Assembly: GCF_026262505.1 (NCBI RefSeq)
Contig: NC_067204.1
Span: 23,653,300 to 23,717,299 of the forward strand
DNA: 64,000 bases
Reading direction: 5' to 3'
From: Trichomonas vaginalis G3
Lineage: Eukaryota > Parabasalia > Trichomonadida > Trichomonadidae
Below are positions 21,024 to 30,144 of this stretch, in pieces; within the stretch, counting starts at the first letter, position 1, and every line of letters starts with the position of its first letter. The translations under genes and the position numbers were made by a program. Below the pieces are notes generated by a model. It did not search any database. It was not told the origin of the DNA and was given only the letters and a program-made list of their open reading frames with translations.

Positions 21024-21224
21024 ATGAGCTCCGAGTCACCGAGAAAACTTGGTCAGATGTTAGCAGCTTACTTCCCTGAGGAAGATGGAAGCGTTACATA
21101 CGTAAGGTTCAAAAACAACGAACCTGGAATTGCGTACCAAATTCGCAATTACATGACCATGGAAGAGTACGAAAGGTTTCTACAAGAGAAACCAGCTCTA
21201 AACAACTCAGAAAAGAAAGAATAA
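21024..21224 (+). CDS. 66-residue Polinton protein, unknown
   Basis: MSSESPRKLGQMLAAYFPEE and on, with predicted strand-helix character (VTYVRFKNNEPGIAYQIRNY). It begins 53 bp after the preceding small gene, same strand, both preceded by AAAGTGACATTTTT, a shared leader word that may be a promoter element. Confidence 0.45.
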   Translation: MSSESPRKLGQMLAAYFPEEDGSVTYVRFKNNEPGIAYQIRNYMTMEEYERFLQEKPALNNSEKKE

Positions 21225-21252
21225 AAAGTTTAACTCGTAATTGTTTATTTTT

Positions 21253-21834
21253 TTACTTGTATGGGCAAGCTGCAAGAATGAAGTCGACTATCTCAGTCTT
21301 TGTCTTGACCAGTTGGACTGCTCTTGCGAGTACGTCTGTTTTGCGGTCTCCAGCTGGTGTCTGACCTTCGTAATTGCGCATGTTCTTGAGAGCTCCAGTT
21401 GTAAATGGTTGTAGGATGAAGAGTCTCTCAGACTGCTTGAGGTAGTCTTCACGGTCACGAACCGAATCTGTGGTACGAGTCGAATCGGTCGACTTTAGGG
21501 AAGAGACTGAAAGCCTGTCGTCTTCCATAGGGGCTGTGGCATAATCTTTGCGTAAACGGTTCAGACCTTCTTCGAAGTCTTGGTCTCTCTTCGATTGAGA
21601 TTGAGATTGGAATTGCTGGGGTGGAGCTTGCTGGAACATCCAAGGGTTGGGGAAGTAAGGCATAGGCTGAGGAGGAGGGTAGTTCGGGAAGCCTTGTAGT
21701 GGAAATTGGTAGTAACCTTGAGGTGGAAATTGGTAGTAATTTGGTGGAGGGACTTGCTGGAACTGAGGTGCAGGGGCTGGTGCTTTAGGTTCCTCTGGTT
21801 TGGGAATGGGCTCGGTTGGTGGGACGTCGGACAT
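21253..21834 (-). CDS. proline/glutamine-rich Polinton protein
   Basis: Start chosen at MSDVPPTEPIPKPEEP (ATG at 21834). About residues 1-75 are proline/tyrosine/phenylalanine/glutamine-rich with YYQFPPQG repeats; the second half is a charged helical region (KRDQDFEEGLNRLRKDYA, then DREDYLKQSERLFILQPF). The layout resembles minor virion or linker proteins, but no family is recognised. Confidence 0.5.
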   Translation of the reverse strand: MSDVPPTEPIPKPEEPKAPAPAPQFQQVPPPNYYQFPPQGYYQFPLQGFPNYPPPQPMPYFPNPWMFQQAPPQQFQSQSQSKRDQDFEEGLNRLRKDYATAPMEDDRLSVSSLKSTDSTRTTDSVRDREDYLKQSERLFILQPFTTGALKNMRNYEGQTPAGDRKTDVLARAVQLVKTKTEIVDFILAACPYK

Positions 21835-21867
21835 TCGTTTGTGGCTTAACCGTCGGACCACAACGAT

Positions 21868-22175
21868 AAAAATCTCTGCTCCTAGCAGTACTGCTACTGA
21901 CAGTAGCAGTACTTTTACTGACAGTAGCAGTACTTTTTCTGACAGTAGCAGTACTTTTACTGACAGTAGCAGTACTTTTACTGACAGTAGCAGTACTTTA
22001 TCGTCGAAAACCCTCTCAAATTTTCCTTTTTACTGACGGTAGCAGTACTTTTACTGACAGTAGCAGTACTTTTACTGACAGTAGCAGTACTTTTACTGAC
22101 AGTAGCAGTACTTTTTCTGACAGTAGCAGTACTTTTACTGACAGTAGCAGTACTGCTAGGAGCAGAGATTTTTAT
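21868..22175. repeat. 21-bp minisatellite inside a long inverted repeat
   Basis: CAGTAGCAGTACTTTTACTGA repeats about a dozen times. Its outer borders are inverted copies of one another: ATAAAAATCTCTGCTCCTAG and CAGTACTG on the left (from about 21867), mirrored by CAGTACTG and CTAGGAGCAGAGATTTTTAT on the right (to about 22171). About 45 bp of other sequence lies in the middle (from about 21991). The unit contains CAGTA/TACTG, so the whole block can fold. Confidence 0.9.
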
Positions 22176-22183
22176 CGTCCAAC

Positions 22184-22304
22184 TTTACAAATGTAAACTC
22201 CTATCGTTCTATTTTCTTCACTAGGGTCTAACACCAAAGTAACCTTACAAATGTAAACTTATATCGTTCTATTTTCTTCACTAGGGTCTAACACCAAAGT
22301 AACC
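22184..22304. repeat. 60-bp tandem duplication
   Basis: TTACAAATGTAAACTCCTAT followed by CGTTCTATTTTCTTCACTAG and TCTAACACCAAAGTAAC occurs twice in a row with about two differences. Confidence 0.85.
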
Positions 22305-22342
22305 TATGTACATGAAATTTCACTGCATAAAAGGAAAAAACT

Positions 22343-22420
22343 TGCGCGAATCGGGATTTGAACCGAGGTCTTCGACGCCTGTAGCGAGGTAGCCCATACC
22401 ACTGAGCTATGAGCCGCTTG
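22343..22420 (-). tRNA. tRNA-like sequence, probably degenerate
   Basis: The minus strand holds TAGCTCAGTGGTATGGGC, a good D-arm/A-box, and 35-40 bases later GGTTCAAATCCCGA, a good T-arm/B-box, at tRNA spacing. The anticodon arm (around CGCTACAGGCG) and the acceptor halves do not pair well by eye, so I call it tRNA-derived rather than a working tRNA. Host tRNA genes as passengers or targets of mobile elements are known; why one lies inside a Polinton is unclear. Confidence 0.4.
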
Positions 22421-22524
22421 CATATTTTTAAGTAAAATATAGTATATTTGTCATACAGTGAAGGATGACCAAACTTAAAAAAAATAAAGTTAGTTTTATT
22501 TTTTTCTATCTTAAGGAAATTCAT

Positions 22525-22760
22525 GAAAATTCAAGAGGGTAGAAAAGAGGTTAGAAAAGAGGTTAGATATACCCATCTACCCTAAACATTATTTTTGTCT
22601 GAATTTAGCAACAAAATGAACGAGGTCAGGATGTATGTAAATACCTTTGAATTCATTCATAACGCCCTTAGTAAGCTCATAAAATGCTTGTTTTGAGGTC
22701 GAGCCACTTTTGGCTCCACCGTATTCTTTCAACCTGAAGCATTTAATATATGTAAAAATA
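22525..22760. promoter_or_regulatory. intergenic with a diverged GTTAGA element
   Basis: GGTAGAAAAGAGGTTAGAAA and GGTTAGATATACCC, then AAACATTATTTTTG, form a drifted relative of the GTTAGATCTAAC elements. After it lies a segment similar, inverted, to about 20545-20590 (GGTCGAGCCACTTTTGGCTC). Confidence 0.5.
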
Positions 22761-22767
22761 TATTGTT

Positions 22768-23352
22768 TTAAAATGGTATGCCATATAGCTTCTTGAATTT
22801 GTTAAGACGTATTTTAACGTGTTTTCCATCTGTATCTCTAGTGTTTACATAAGCATATCCATCCTTAGTAAAATATACTTGTAATTTCCTATAGTTTACG
22901 CCGGTATAAAAGTAGAAAGAGTCTTGTTCTTCGCTGTAGTAGTAAAACTCAAGCGTATGCTTACCATAGTCTGTAATTTCAATTGCTTCATCTTCTAGTT
23001 CGTCGACAAATTCGAATACAATATCTCCAATTTTGCCTTTGTTCTTATTGTTTTCAGAACGAGTAACCCAACGTAAGTTTTCAAGTCTATTGTCGTTTCT
23101 TATATGGTTTATATGGTCTACAAAAGGTAAATTGTTAGGATTCGGTATAAAATGAGTTGCAATGACAACATGTTTAAAATAGTGTTTTCCACTCATATCC
23201 ACCATAGCATATCCGTTATTTTGCTCCCATTCGCTTAAAACTCTTTTTGTCTTTTTGTTTCTGACTTCAAATGACTCACAACAGTGAATTTCATATTTCT
23301 CATCTAACAAACAAGTTTCCCAACGGTCTTCTTCAACAAACTCAGCGTACAT
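22768..23352 (-). CDS. NUMOD4/HNH endonuclease
   Basis: Start at MYAEFVEEDRWETC (ATG at 23352), just after an AT-rich palindrome-like leader. Residues 1-75 fit a NUMOD4-type region (CCESFEVRNKKTKRV, GYAMVDMSG). About 80-110 is the HNH core: HVVIATHFIPNP, then VDHINHIRNDNRLENLRWVT, with the conserved DHI and NRLENLRW words. The tail repeats shorter DNA-reading-like motifs (YRKLQVYFTKDGYAYVN). Such enzymes are free-standing homing endonucleases of phages and large viruses. The frame looks whole. Confidence 0.85.
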   Translation of the reverse strand: MYAEFVEEDRWETCLLDEKYEIHCCESFEVRNKKTKRVLSEWEQNNGYAMVDMSGKHYFKHVVIATHFIPNPNNLPFVDHINHIRNDNRLENLRWVTRSENNKNKGKIGDIVFEFVDELEDEAIEITDYGKHTLEFYYYSEEQDSFYFYTGVNYRKLQVYFTKDGYAYVNTRDTDGKHVKIRLNKFKKLYGIPF

Positions 23353-23431
23353 TTCAAATAAAATAAAAATATATATTTTTTTGAAAAAATGTTTTATTTC
23401 ATGCAACGTTTTTTACTTCATTTGAAATGTT

Positions 23432-25584
23432 TTACTTCATGCAATGTTTAACTATTTCACCATCTTCTTTAACACCCCAGTACTTACGCTTGGAGAGGAC
23501 ATGAACTTCGGAAAATACCTTATCTAGCTTAAAACAGCCCATTTTCTCACCGACTAAACCCATTTCAATGAGTTTGTTGTACCCTTCTTCGTTCGTCATG
23601 AGTGCGTCAATGTTCTCATAGTAAACCTTGACTTTGGATTTGACTTCGGAGAAGAATTTGTTGTAGTTGTCAAGGACTGCCTTTGCGAACTGAGGGTAAG
23701 ACCAATGTTCGACAATAGGTTTTAATGTGGTTACTAAGCCACTTTGACCTTGAGTGAATTCGTACTTCAAAACAAAAGGAGAAAACCTTTCAACAAAGTT
23801 GTCGACCTTCTCATAATGTTTACTCTTCATCTCTTGAGGTTTCTTAATGGAATATCCCATGTCGAATTCATAAGCAATTTGAGTGTCATTGCAAGTTTGG
23901 GGTTTGAAGCTTTCCTAATATCATACAGTTGTTGTATGACTTTTCCAACTGTATAGTTCCTTCCTGGGAAACTCACCATCTTCGTTTGGAATTCCAGTCG
24001 GAATATATTGGACAAACCTCATGTATGCAGCGTTAAGGTCGACATAGTATATCTTTTCATCTGAGTCGAACTTGTCGCAACCAATTGGTCCAGTTGTGGA
24101 AATTCAAGTGAGTCTCTTATCTTCTGAGAAACTTCTCCTGTTATCTCATAAACATCGTCGAAGCAACCTGTTTCATATAAAACCTTCTGACCTAACTCAG
24201 ATGCTCTCCAATACAATTTGACGTCGATTGGATGTCTCAATGGAGTTTGTTTATAGCATCTTGAAGTTCTTGCAACCTCATTGGAAGTTCTTCTGGTTCA
24301 GGTTGGTATCCGAACAATCCAACTCCTTTTGGAACTGTGTACTTCTTTTGTGCTATAACTTTGTCTGGAACAACTTTTTGGTCTTGCTAACAGTGAAAAG
24401 TTTGTTTCGTCTTTTGGTACAAAAACTTTCTGTCAGCTTGTCATCTGGAATTGGTTCCAACAAACCTTTCTCGAAAAGAATGTTTACAGCTCTGACAATG
24501 TTGCACTTGCCTTTTCCGAACAATGGGTTTGTAAGACTTTCGTTCAACATGAAGTGGTTGTGGACAATTACAATCTTCAACCATGGTAAGTCTTTGTCAA
24601 CAACATAGTCGCATGTGAAGAACCTTTAGCTGTAGGTATGTTGACTCGGATATTGACATTTGCCAACGGTGCAATTTTTGCCAATTGACCTCTGAGAATG
24701 TACCTTGTCTTCACACATGACTCAAGATACTTCATCTTCTCTTCTGTAACAAGACCAGAGTTCCTGAGACATGTAAGAATGCAAGGTTCATTGACAATTG
24801 TTTCAATTGAATTGTAAATTCCATACCTTGTCAAGTCAATGTCAGACTTATTTATGAAGGGGAAGTATCCAGCATGTTGTCTGACTGCTTGAGGGTTAGG
24901 TTGGTACCATTCAAACTTTACACTTGCAATTCCTTCAATTGCATTCAAAATGTCTGAGTCGGAGTCAACCATTTGTTCTCTCTTTGTAGTCTTGAAAGCG
25001 TCAAGAAGTTGTGCGGCTGTTGTGACATTGCCATGTGCATAGTAAATATGACCATCTAAATCTGTTATGGTCAATCTGAGATTGTATCCTTTCTTATTTC
25101 CGTCTTGTATGGCAGCAAGTACACCCATGAAGCCTTCTTTGTTCTTTCCTTCGTCAAAGTTTACTGTAAAGGTTCGACCAGATGTAATTTGACTTCTAAC
25201 TTCACGATACTTCTCATATGCATATCTTGTTCTTTCCATGGGAGCATGTTTGTCTTCACCTCCTTTTTTTTCCTTCTCAAAGGATGCAATTGTTCGTCAT
25301 GTTTCCAGTAGAACCTGGCAAAGCCGTCGTGTCCTTCAACTTGAGGCTCACTAACATCGAAAGGCATGTCCATAAGACGTTCTTCTTCTAACCTCTCTAG
25401 TCTGTTTGGATAATTTGCGCGTGCTGTTTTCCAAGTCCATTTCATAGCGAAGACCAGACAATTTGTCATAGACTTTTATGGGTCTTCCCTTCCTATATTT
25501 AAACTTCTTTGAAACTTTCCAACCATATCTTTCTAACTCTGCTTTTATTCTAGCAGATTTTCTATCCATTCTATATGGGGGCAT
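23432..25584 (-). pseudogene. family B DNA polymerase region, broken
   Basis: Minus-strand region with sections typical of protein-primed polymerases of Polintons: an N-terminal section near 25240-25584, an exonuclease-type section (VNFDEGKNKEGFMGV, TITDLDGHIYYAHG), a section resembling motif B (KLAMTLKLLMNSTW) and one resembling motif C (VKVYYENIDALMT). This enzyme would copy the element from terminal protein. It is clearly broken. Confidence 0.75.
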
Positions 25585-25614
25585 TTCTATAAAAATAAAA
25601 AAATATTTTTTTCT

Positions 25615-26207
25615 TTACTTTACATAACCGCCTGCTGCCATAAGTCTTTGACGCCAACCCATACCAGCTAATGAAGGTTGACTTGGTTTAGTTTGGAAAC
25701 TAACCTTTGGTTTTGGTTTATCTTCAGTTTTTGGCTCACCTTCTTCTATCGGTTTTTCGTCACTTTTTGGTTCACCTGACTTTACTTCACTTGCAGGTAT
25801 GGTTGTGTCGTCAACATCTTCATAAATATCATATGCCATTTGTTTTTGTTTTCCTTTCAACTTTTTGTGTTTGTTGTAAAGTTTAGAATATTTTGACTCT
25901 AAGTCAATGAGATGTTCTATAATGAACTGTTGGTCAGTGAAGTAAACTTTTCCATCTGTTGTCTCGAAAGCTCCTTCAGACTTCAATATTTTATTTGTGA
26001 GAGTCTGTTTCTTTTTTGAGATACTAGCCGTTCCATTTCTATGAAAAGTGACTTTGTAGTTAGGGTTTGTATTTCCAGACCTGGCACTTTCTATTATTGA
26101 ATTTTTCTCTTCATCTGTAAGTTCTTTGACAGGTTTTTGACAATGGTTCTGAACTTTTTGTTTGTGGTGTCAAATCTACCGTTTCAACTTCTTCGGTCAT
26201 TTCATCT
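25615..26207 (-). pseudogene. Polinton protein region, unknown, partly intact
   Basis: The open part (25615-25986) reads a charged helical section (LIDLESKYSKLYNKHKKLKG), a run of proline/lysine/glutamate-rich GEPK-type words, and a short hydrophobic end (MGWRQRLMAAGGYVK). It looks like a linker or packaging accessory protein; no family recognised. Confidence 0.4.
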
Positions 26208-26209
26208 CA

Positions 26210-26375
26210 GTAAAAAATTTTAGTTTGGTTTGTTTTCAACTGGTTGTTTAGGTTTTTTAAGTCGGTCTAAAACTTCTTGAGGTATAGGAAGAACTTGACA
26301 AACACGTGTTGTGTAACTGCTGGAAGCCGACAAATCCATCTTGAGCCCATTTGTCTCAATGCTGTATTGTTCATT
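26210..26375 (-). other. short minus-strand coding-like remnant
   Basis: Reads KMDLSASSSYTTRVCQVLPI and then a proline/lysine-rich end (LKKPKQPVENKP) on the minus strand. Both it and its downstream neighbour are preceded by CTGAGATGAAAT, which recurs at 26205 and 26375. Nothing more can be said. Confidence 0.3.
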
Positions 26376-26380
26376 TCATC

Positions 26381-26794
26381 TCAGTAAAAAACTTTACATT
26401 CCCACGTTTGAGGCGGTTGAGGTTGGTTATTGTTTACCCATTGTTGTGCATGGTTATATCCTCTGTTAAAGAATCTTTCACCTTGGTCCATGTAGTGCCC
26501 TGCTTGGTTATAGTAGTCATTTGCTTTGTTATAGTAGTTTCCTGCTTGTCTTCCTACATTGTCCATCCATCCTTGAACTTTTCCTCTTGTTTCAGGATTT
26601 GGAATAAGATTTGTTGCATCTCGTGCTACCTCCCAACCTTTCTGTACAGTTTGTATAATAGGTTGTGCTTTCTCTTTAAGTATACCTAATGTACTCAAAA
26701 TCTTCCTTCCAACTCCAAATACACCTCTGGCTATTGTTCCCACTGCGGGCAAAAATCTGGATGCAACTCCTGCTAATGCGCCAAATAAACCCAT
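26381..26794 (-). CDS. small amphipathic virion-type protein
   Basis: 137 residues: MGLFGALAGVASRFLPAVGT, a glycine/alanine-rich amphipathic or membrane-active head, then a long helix (KAQPIIQTVQKGWEVARDA) and a tyrosine/asparagine/glutamine repeat section (YYNKANDYYNQAGHYMDQG). Small proteins with this head occur among Polinton and adenovirus-like minor core proteins. A second one lies at 30145-30387. Starts 18 bp from the divergent integrase gene. Confidence 0.55.
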   Translation of the reverse strand: MGLFGALAGVASRFLPAVGTIARGVFGVGRKILSTLGILKEKAQPIIQTVQKGWEVARDATNLIPNPETRGKVQGWMDNVGRQAGNYYNKANDYYNQAGHYMDQGERFFNRGYNHAQQWVNNNQPQPPQTWECKVFY

Positions 26795-26811
26795 TTCTTA
26801 CAGGGTAAAAA

Positions 26812-27771
26812 ATGACGAATCCGAACAAGGACCCCTATGTTTCTAAGGCAACAAAGAAAGCACTCATGATAAAAATCTTTAGTTCAACACCAAATGCTTG
26901 GTTTATGGATATCTTGGAAAACATTCCGAGGTATAGAGAAGATGGACCACCATACTGGCTAATATTTGTTGGTCAAAACACAAGATACTGTGAAGCCATA
27001 CCATTACAGTCCAAAAATATTTTAGATGTGAAAACTGCTTTGACAATATTCGTTGACAAATACCATCCAACAAAACTGACATCTGACTGTGAAAGTTCTT
27101 TCAAATCAGACGATATTAAAAACTATCTGCGTTCAAAAAATGTAAACCAATATTTCATTGTCGACCAAAACCATTCTGCTCTTGGTGTCATTGACAGTTG
27201 TATAAAAATCTTAAGAGACTTAAACCAACCACAAGGTGGTGAAGCAAATGAAATGTCATATGACGACAAGTATAGACACTTCTCCATGGCAAAGATGAGA
27301 CAAGTTTTAAATATTTACAATAGCCGTAAACAAAAAGGTTTGGGAAACCACTCCCCCGAAGAAATGAAAAACAACCCTGACTTAGAGAAAGACTATATAT
27401 TTAATAGTTTAGTCAAAAGAGACAAACAAGAAAGAATGCCAGGCTTCAAACTTAAGAAAGGTGACAAAGTAAAAATAGAAATACCTAAACGCGACCCATA
27501 TGAAAATACTATTGACTATGACAACAATGGGAACTCGACAGGTACTCGCATTCGTGTTCGTAAAAATAGAAGAAAGTATACAAGAGAATATTATGAAGTT
27601 TTAGGCAAACATGGCAAAATGTACAGACTGCAAGCAGAAGATAAAACTACTATTGTCAGACCTCGTTTCAAACTTGTCAAAGTTCAAGGTGGTATACTTT
27701 CAAAGACAGTTCCTAACAAATATAAGACAACTCCTGACGAATATGCTAAAGAAGTTGAAAATGACGACTAA
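26812..27771 (+). CDS. retroviral-type integrase (Polinton c-integrase)
   Basis: 319 residues. The core reads WFMDILENIPRYRE, PTKLTSDCESSFKSDDI and HSALGVIDSCIKILRDLNQ, then NIYNSRKQKGLGNHSPEEM, the normal order of the rve catalytic domain. After about residue 210 there is a basic beta-rich end (KLKKGDKVKIEIPKR, YYEVLGKHGKMYRL) like the chromo/SH3-like tail of Polinton integrases. This enzyme would insert the element and make the 6-bp duplication seen at its ends. Confidence 0.9.
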   Translation: MTNPNKDPYVSKATKKALMIKIFSSTPNAWFMDILENIPRYREDGPPYWLIFVGQNTRYCEAIPLQSKNILDVKTALTIFVDKYHPTKLTSDCESSFKSDDIKNYLRSKNVNQYFIVDQNHSALGVIDSCIKILRDLNQPQGGEANEMSYDDKYRHFSMAKMRQVLNIYNSRKQKGLGNHSPEEMKNNPDLEKDYIFNSLVKRDKQERMPGFKLKKGDKVKIEIPKRDPYENTIDYDNNGNSTGTRIRVRKNRRKYTREYYEVLGKHGKMYRLQAEDKTTIVRPRFKLVKVQGGILSKTVPNKYKTTPDEYAKEVENDD

Positions 27772-29273
27772 GCAATTCTATACCATGCGTAAACTGTCAT
27801 GTAAGGTGGCATGTAGTCTTTACTTTGTCCCGTTGTTTGCGTATACCCTGTAATGCGATGTGTATGGCTTCCTCCTCCCTGAGTGTCATCCCAGTAACAA
27901 TTTATAGCAAACTTAACGTCGTCTTTAACATCATATCCTTTACCTTTTGTCATTCCTGTCCAATCCCAATATCTATGCTTATGCCAACCTGCTTCAGATG
28001 TACTTAAATCTACGTAGTGACTGTGCGCAGGTAAATTTGCACCTGAAATCGTTTTACTTCCACCTGTTTCCTTTGAAGAGTTTGCACAATACAAAAACCT
28101 GTCGACTATTTGAGTCCAAGTTCCAAAACCAAGTACTACTTCTGGTCTGGTAGAGTTCATTGACGTATAAATAGAACCTATAGGATATACTGTTTGAAGT
28201 ATTTCTGTCTTTAATGTTTGAAGCTCTGTTTTGTCTGCTTTTTTATATAACTTTTCTTCAAGTTCATTTACGTCAGAGATGCTATGTCTATGATATTTTT
28301 GTGGGTATGTTCCTTCTGTCCATGCGAAAATACGTTCTTTTGTTGCATCTACATATCCTTTTATCCATGTCGAGTCTGCTTTTGTATTCCTTAACTCTGT
28401 AACACCTTTCTCAAGCTCTTTCAACTGTTGTCCATCTTCCATTAAACCTCTGGTATGACTTGAAACCGTTTGTGCCAACATATCTACAGTTTCTTTGTCG
28501 GCTTTAAGGTCTAAACATCCTGAAACCCACCCTGTATTGGCTTTACCTTCTAAAATCTTTGTTGTCCGTTCATTATACCATTCAACCCTTTCTTTAATTT
28601 CATTGTCTTTTTCATCCACATATTCCTTATCTGCCTTCTTCACTAACGCACTAGCCATACAACCCCTATCTACCTTCTCCTCTAACTCACTGTTGACATA
28701 TGTTTTGTCAGCTTTCTTTTCAAGGCTAACGTTTAAGTCTGTTATTTCAGATATAGAATGTGTATGTCCAACGTCACTTTTCCTGTTTAAGGTTTCTTGT
28801 AAGTTTGTAATATTTGCAATGGTATGTGTATGAGTCTTTTTAGAATATTCTTTGTCAGCTCTTGTCACTTCACTTGACATTTTATTGTCAACATATGTTT
28901 TGTCTGCTAGTTCAGGATGAGTATGTTCTTTCGTTGCATATGTTGCATCTGCTCTGTCATGTTCTTCTTGAACTTTTTCAATGACATACTCTTTGTCAGC
29001 TTTGTTGTCAACATCTGCTTTCAAAAGAAGTTCTTTTATAGGTTTCTCGTTTAAAGTTCCTTTTGTTGGATTTACACAGACAGTATGGTTCTTACTGTCT
29101 TGAAACAGAAACTCATCTGTCATTGGGTTTAATGTCAGTTTTAAGTTTCCTTCTTTCAATGACTCAGATATCTTAGAATAGTTTGAAAAGTTTGTTGTGT
29201 TCTTATTTAGAGCTTGCATAATGAGTTGTCGGTTGTGTTGTATTTCTCTCATAGAAGCAATATCTTTCGACAT
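27768..29273 (-). CDS. phage tail-fibre/collar-like protein
   Basis: 501 residues, frame intact. Residues about 85-350 are a chain of short repeats built from KADKTYV/KADKEYV and HTHSISEITDL words, the pattern of trimeric fibre shafts in bacteriophages. About 365 onward reads TVYPIGSIYTSMNSTRPEVV, FGTWTQIVDRFLY, then histidine-rich SHTHRITGYTQ and a PPYMTVYAWYRIA end, the signature of the phage tail-collar/baseplate receptor-binding tip. It was probably acquired from a phage or large virus and could form a spike on the particle. It abuts the integrase gene tail to tail with a 4-bp overlap. Confidence 0.88.
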   Translation of the reverse strand: MSKDIASMREIQHNRQLIMQALNKNTTNFSNYSKISESLKEGNLKLTLNPMTDEFLFQDSKNHTVCVNPTKGTLNEKPIKELLLKADVDNKADKEYVIEKVQEEHDRADATYATKEHTHPELADKTYVDNKMSSEVTRADKEYSKKTHTHTIANITNLQETLNRKSDVGHTHSISEITDLNVSLEKKADKTYVNSELEEKVDRGCMASALVKKADKEYVDEKDNEIKERVEWYNERTTKILEGKANTGWVSGCLDLKADKETVDMLAQTVSSHTRGLMEDGQQLKELEKGVTELRNTKADSTWIKGYVDATKERIFAWTEGTYPQKYHRHSISDVNELEEKLYKKADKTELQTLKTEILQTVYPIGSIYTSMNSTRPEVVLGFGTWTQIVDRFLYCANSSKETGGSKTISGANLPAHSHYVDLSTSEAGWHKHRYWDWTGMTKGKGYDVKDDVKFAINCYWDDTQGGGSHTHRITGYTQTTGQSKDYMPPYMTVYAWYRIA

Positions 29274-29291
29274 TTTTATTCTAGATAAAAT

Positions 29292-30140
29292 ATGCTTTCA
29301 ATAGAAAAAGAAAATTCAAGAGTTGCTACAACTAAACCATTAGATGAACTTTTTACGAATGTCGGTCAAAAGTTTGAGACAGAGACCGTAAAGCATGAAG
29401 GCTATCGTTTTGACTACCCCTTAAGATGGTTAAGAGACCCATCCGTCACAAAAGCTATTGGCTTTCGTAGAATGAAGTTCATTTCAGAAGCCATACATGG
29501 GTTCCCATTTACGGTCGCTTTTGAAGTTCGATACTATAACAAAGAAAAACGTACGTATGAGAAATTTGAACAGGGAAAACTTTTACAAGTGAATTTGCTT
29601 GTAAACTTAGAAACAACTCTTCAAGCTTTTCAAGAAAAAATAAACGATATCTATCTCGAATATGCAAAACAGTACAACATTGACGAAGGAGAGTACCATC
29701 TCGATATTGTTTATGACAGGAAAAATGCAACTGTTAAAATCAATAGAATAGAAGACCTTGGAGAAGACGTTTATATTTCTACAAAATATAACAACTTGGC
29801 GTGGTATAGATTTTTGAGGATGTTAAATCAGCCTGCAGAATATCCAGTACACCCGAACTTTTATGAAGTCGAAAACCCTAATGGAACATATGAAAATGTT
29901 TTCGACTCAGATGCTATTATAGTTCATGCTTCATTTTCTGGCGCACAAAACTCTTTTTTATGCTTGGCAAATGACTTTTACGAAAAACCTACAAAGCTAT
30001 ATGAACCACCGAGTGGAAGTATTTCAGACTTTCAAGTATGGTTTACTACAGATGGAAGAAAGAGAATAATTCCATTATACCATGCGTTTTACTTAGAACT
30101 TAGTCTCATATACAACTACTATCGAACGGTAAAAATATGA
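29292..30140 (+). CDS. 282-residue Polinton protein, possible minor capsid
   Basis: Beta-rich, aromatic protein (FTVAFEVRYYNKEKRTYEKF, YHLDIVYDRKNATVKI, SDFQVWFTTDGRKRIIPLYH) without low-complexity sequence, starting MLSIEKENSRVATTKP 18 bp from the divergent fibre gene. Size and composition fit a penton/minor capsid type protein, but no motif proves it. Confidence 0.5.
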   Translation: MLSIEKENSRVATTKPLDELFTNVGQKFETETVKHEGYRFDYPLRWLRDPSVTKAIGFRRMKFISEAIHGFPFTVAFEVRYYNKEKRTYEKFEQGKLLQVNLLVNLETTLQAFQEKINDIYLEYAKQYNIDEGEYHLDIVYDRKNATVKINRIEDLGEDVYISTKYNNLAWYRFLRMLNQPAEYPVHPNFYEVENPNGTYENVFDSDAIIVHASFSGAQNSFLCLANDFYEKPTKLYEPPSGSISDFQVWFTTDGRKRIIPLYHAFYLELSLIYNYYRTVKI

Positions 30141-30144
30141 TTTT

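Noticed and set aside
22288-22524. Minus-strand ORF across the tRNA-like region
   Set aside because: Its arginine-rich reading comes from the tRNA-like sequence; no protein-like composition elsewhere in it.
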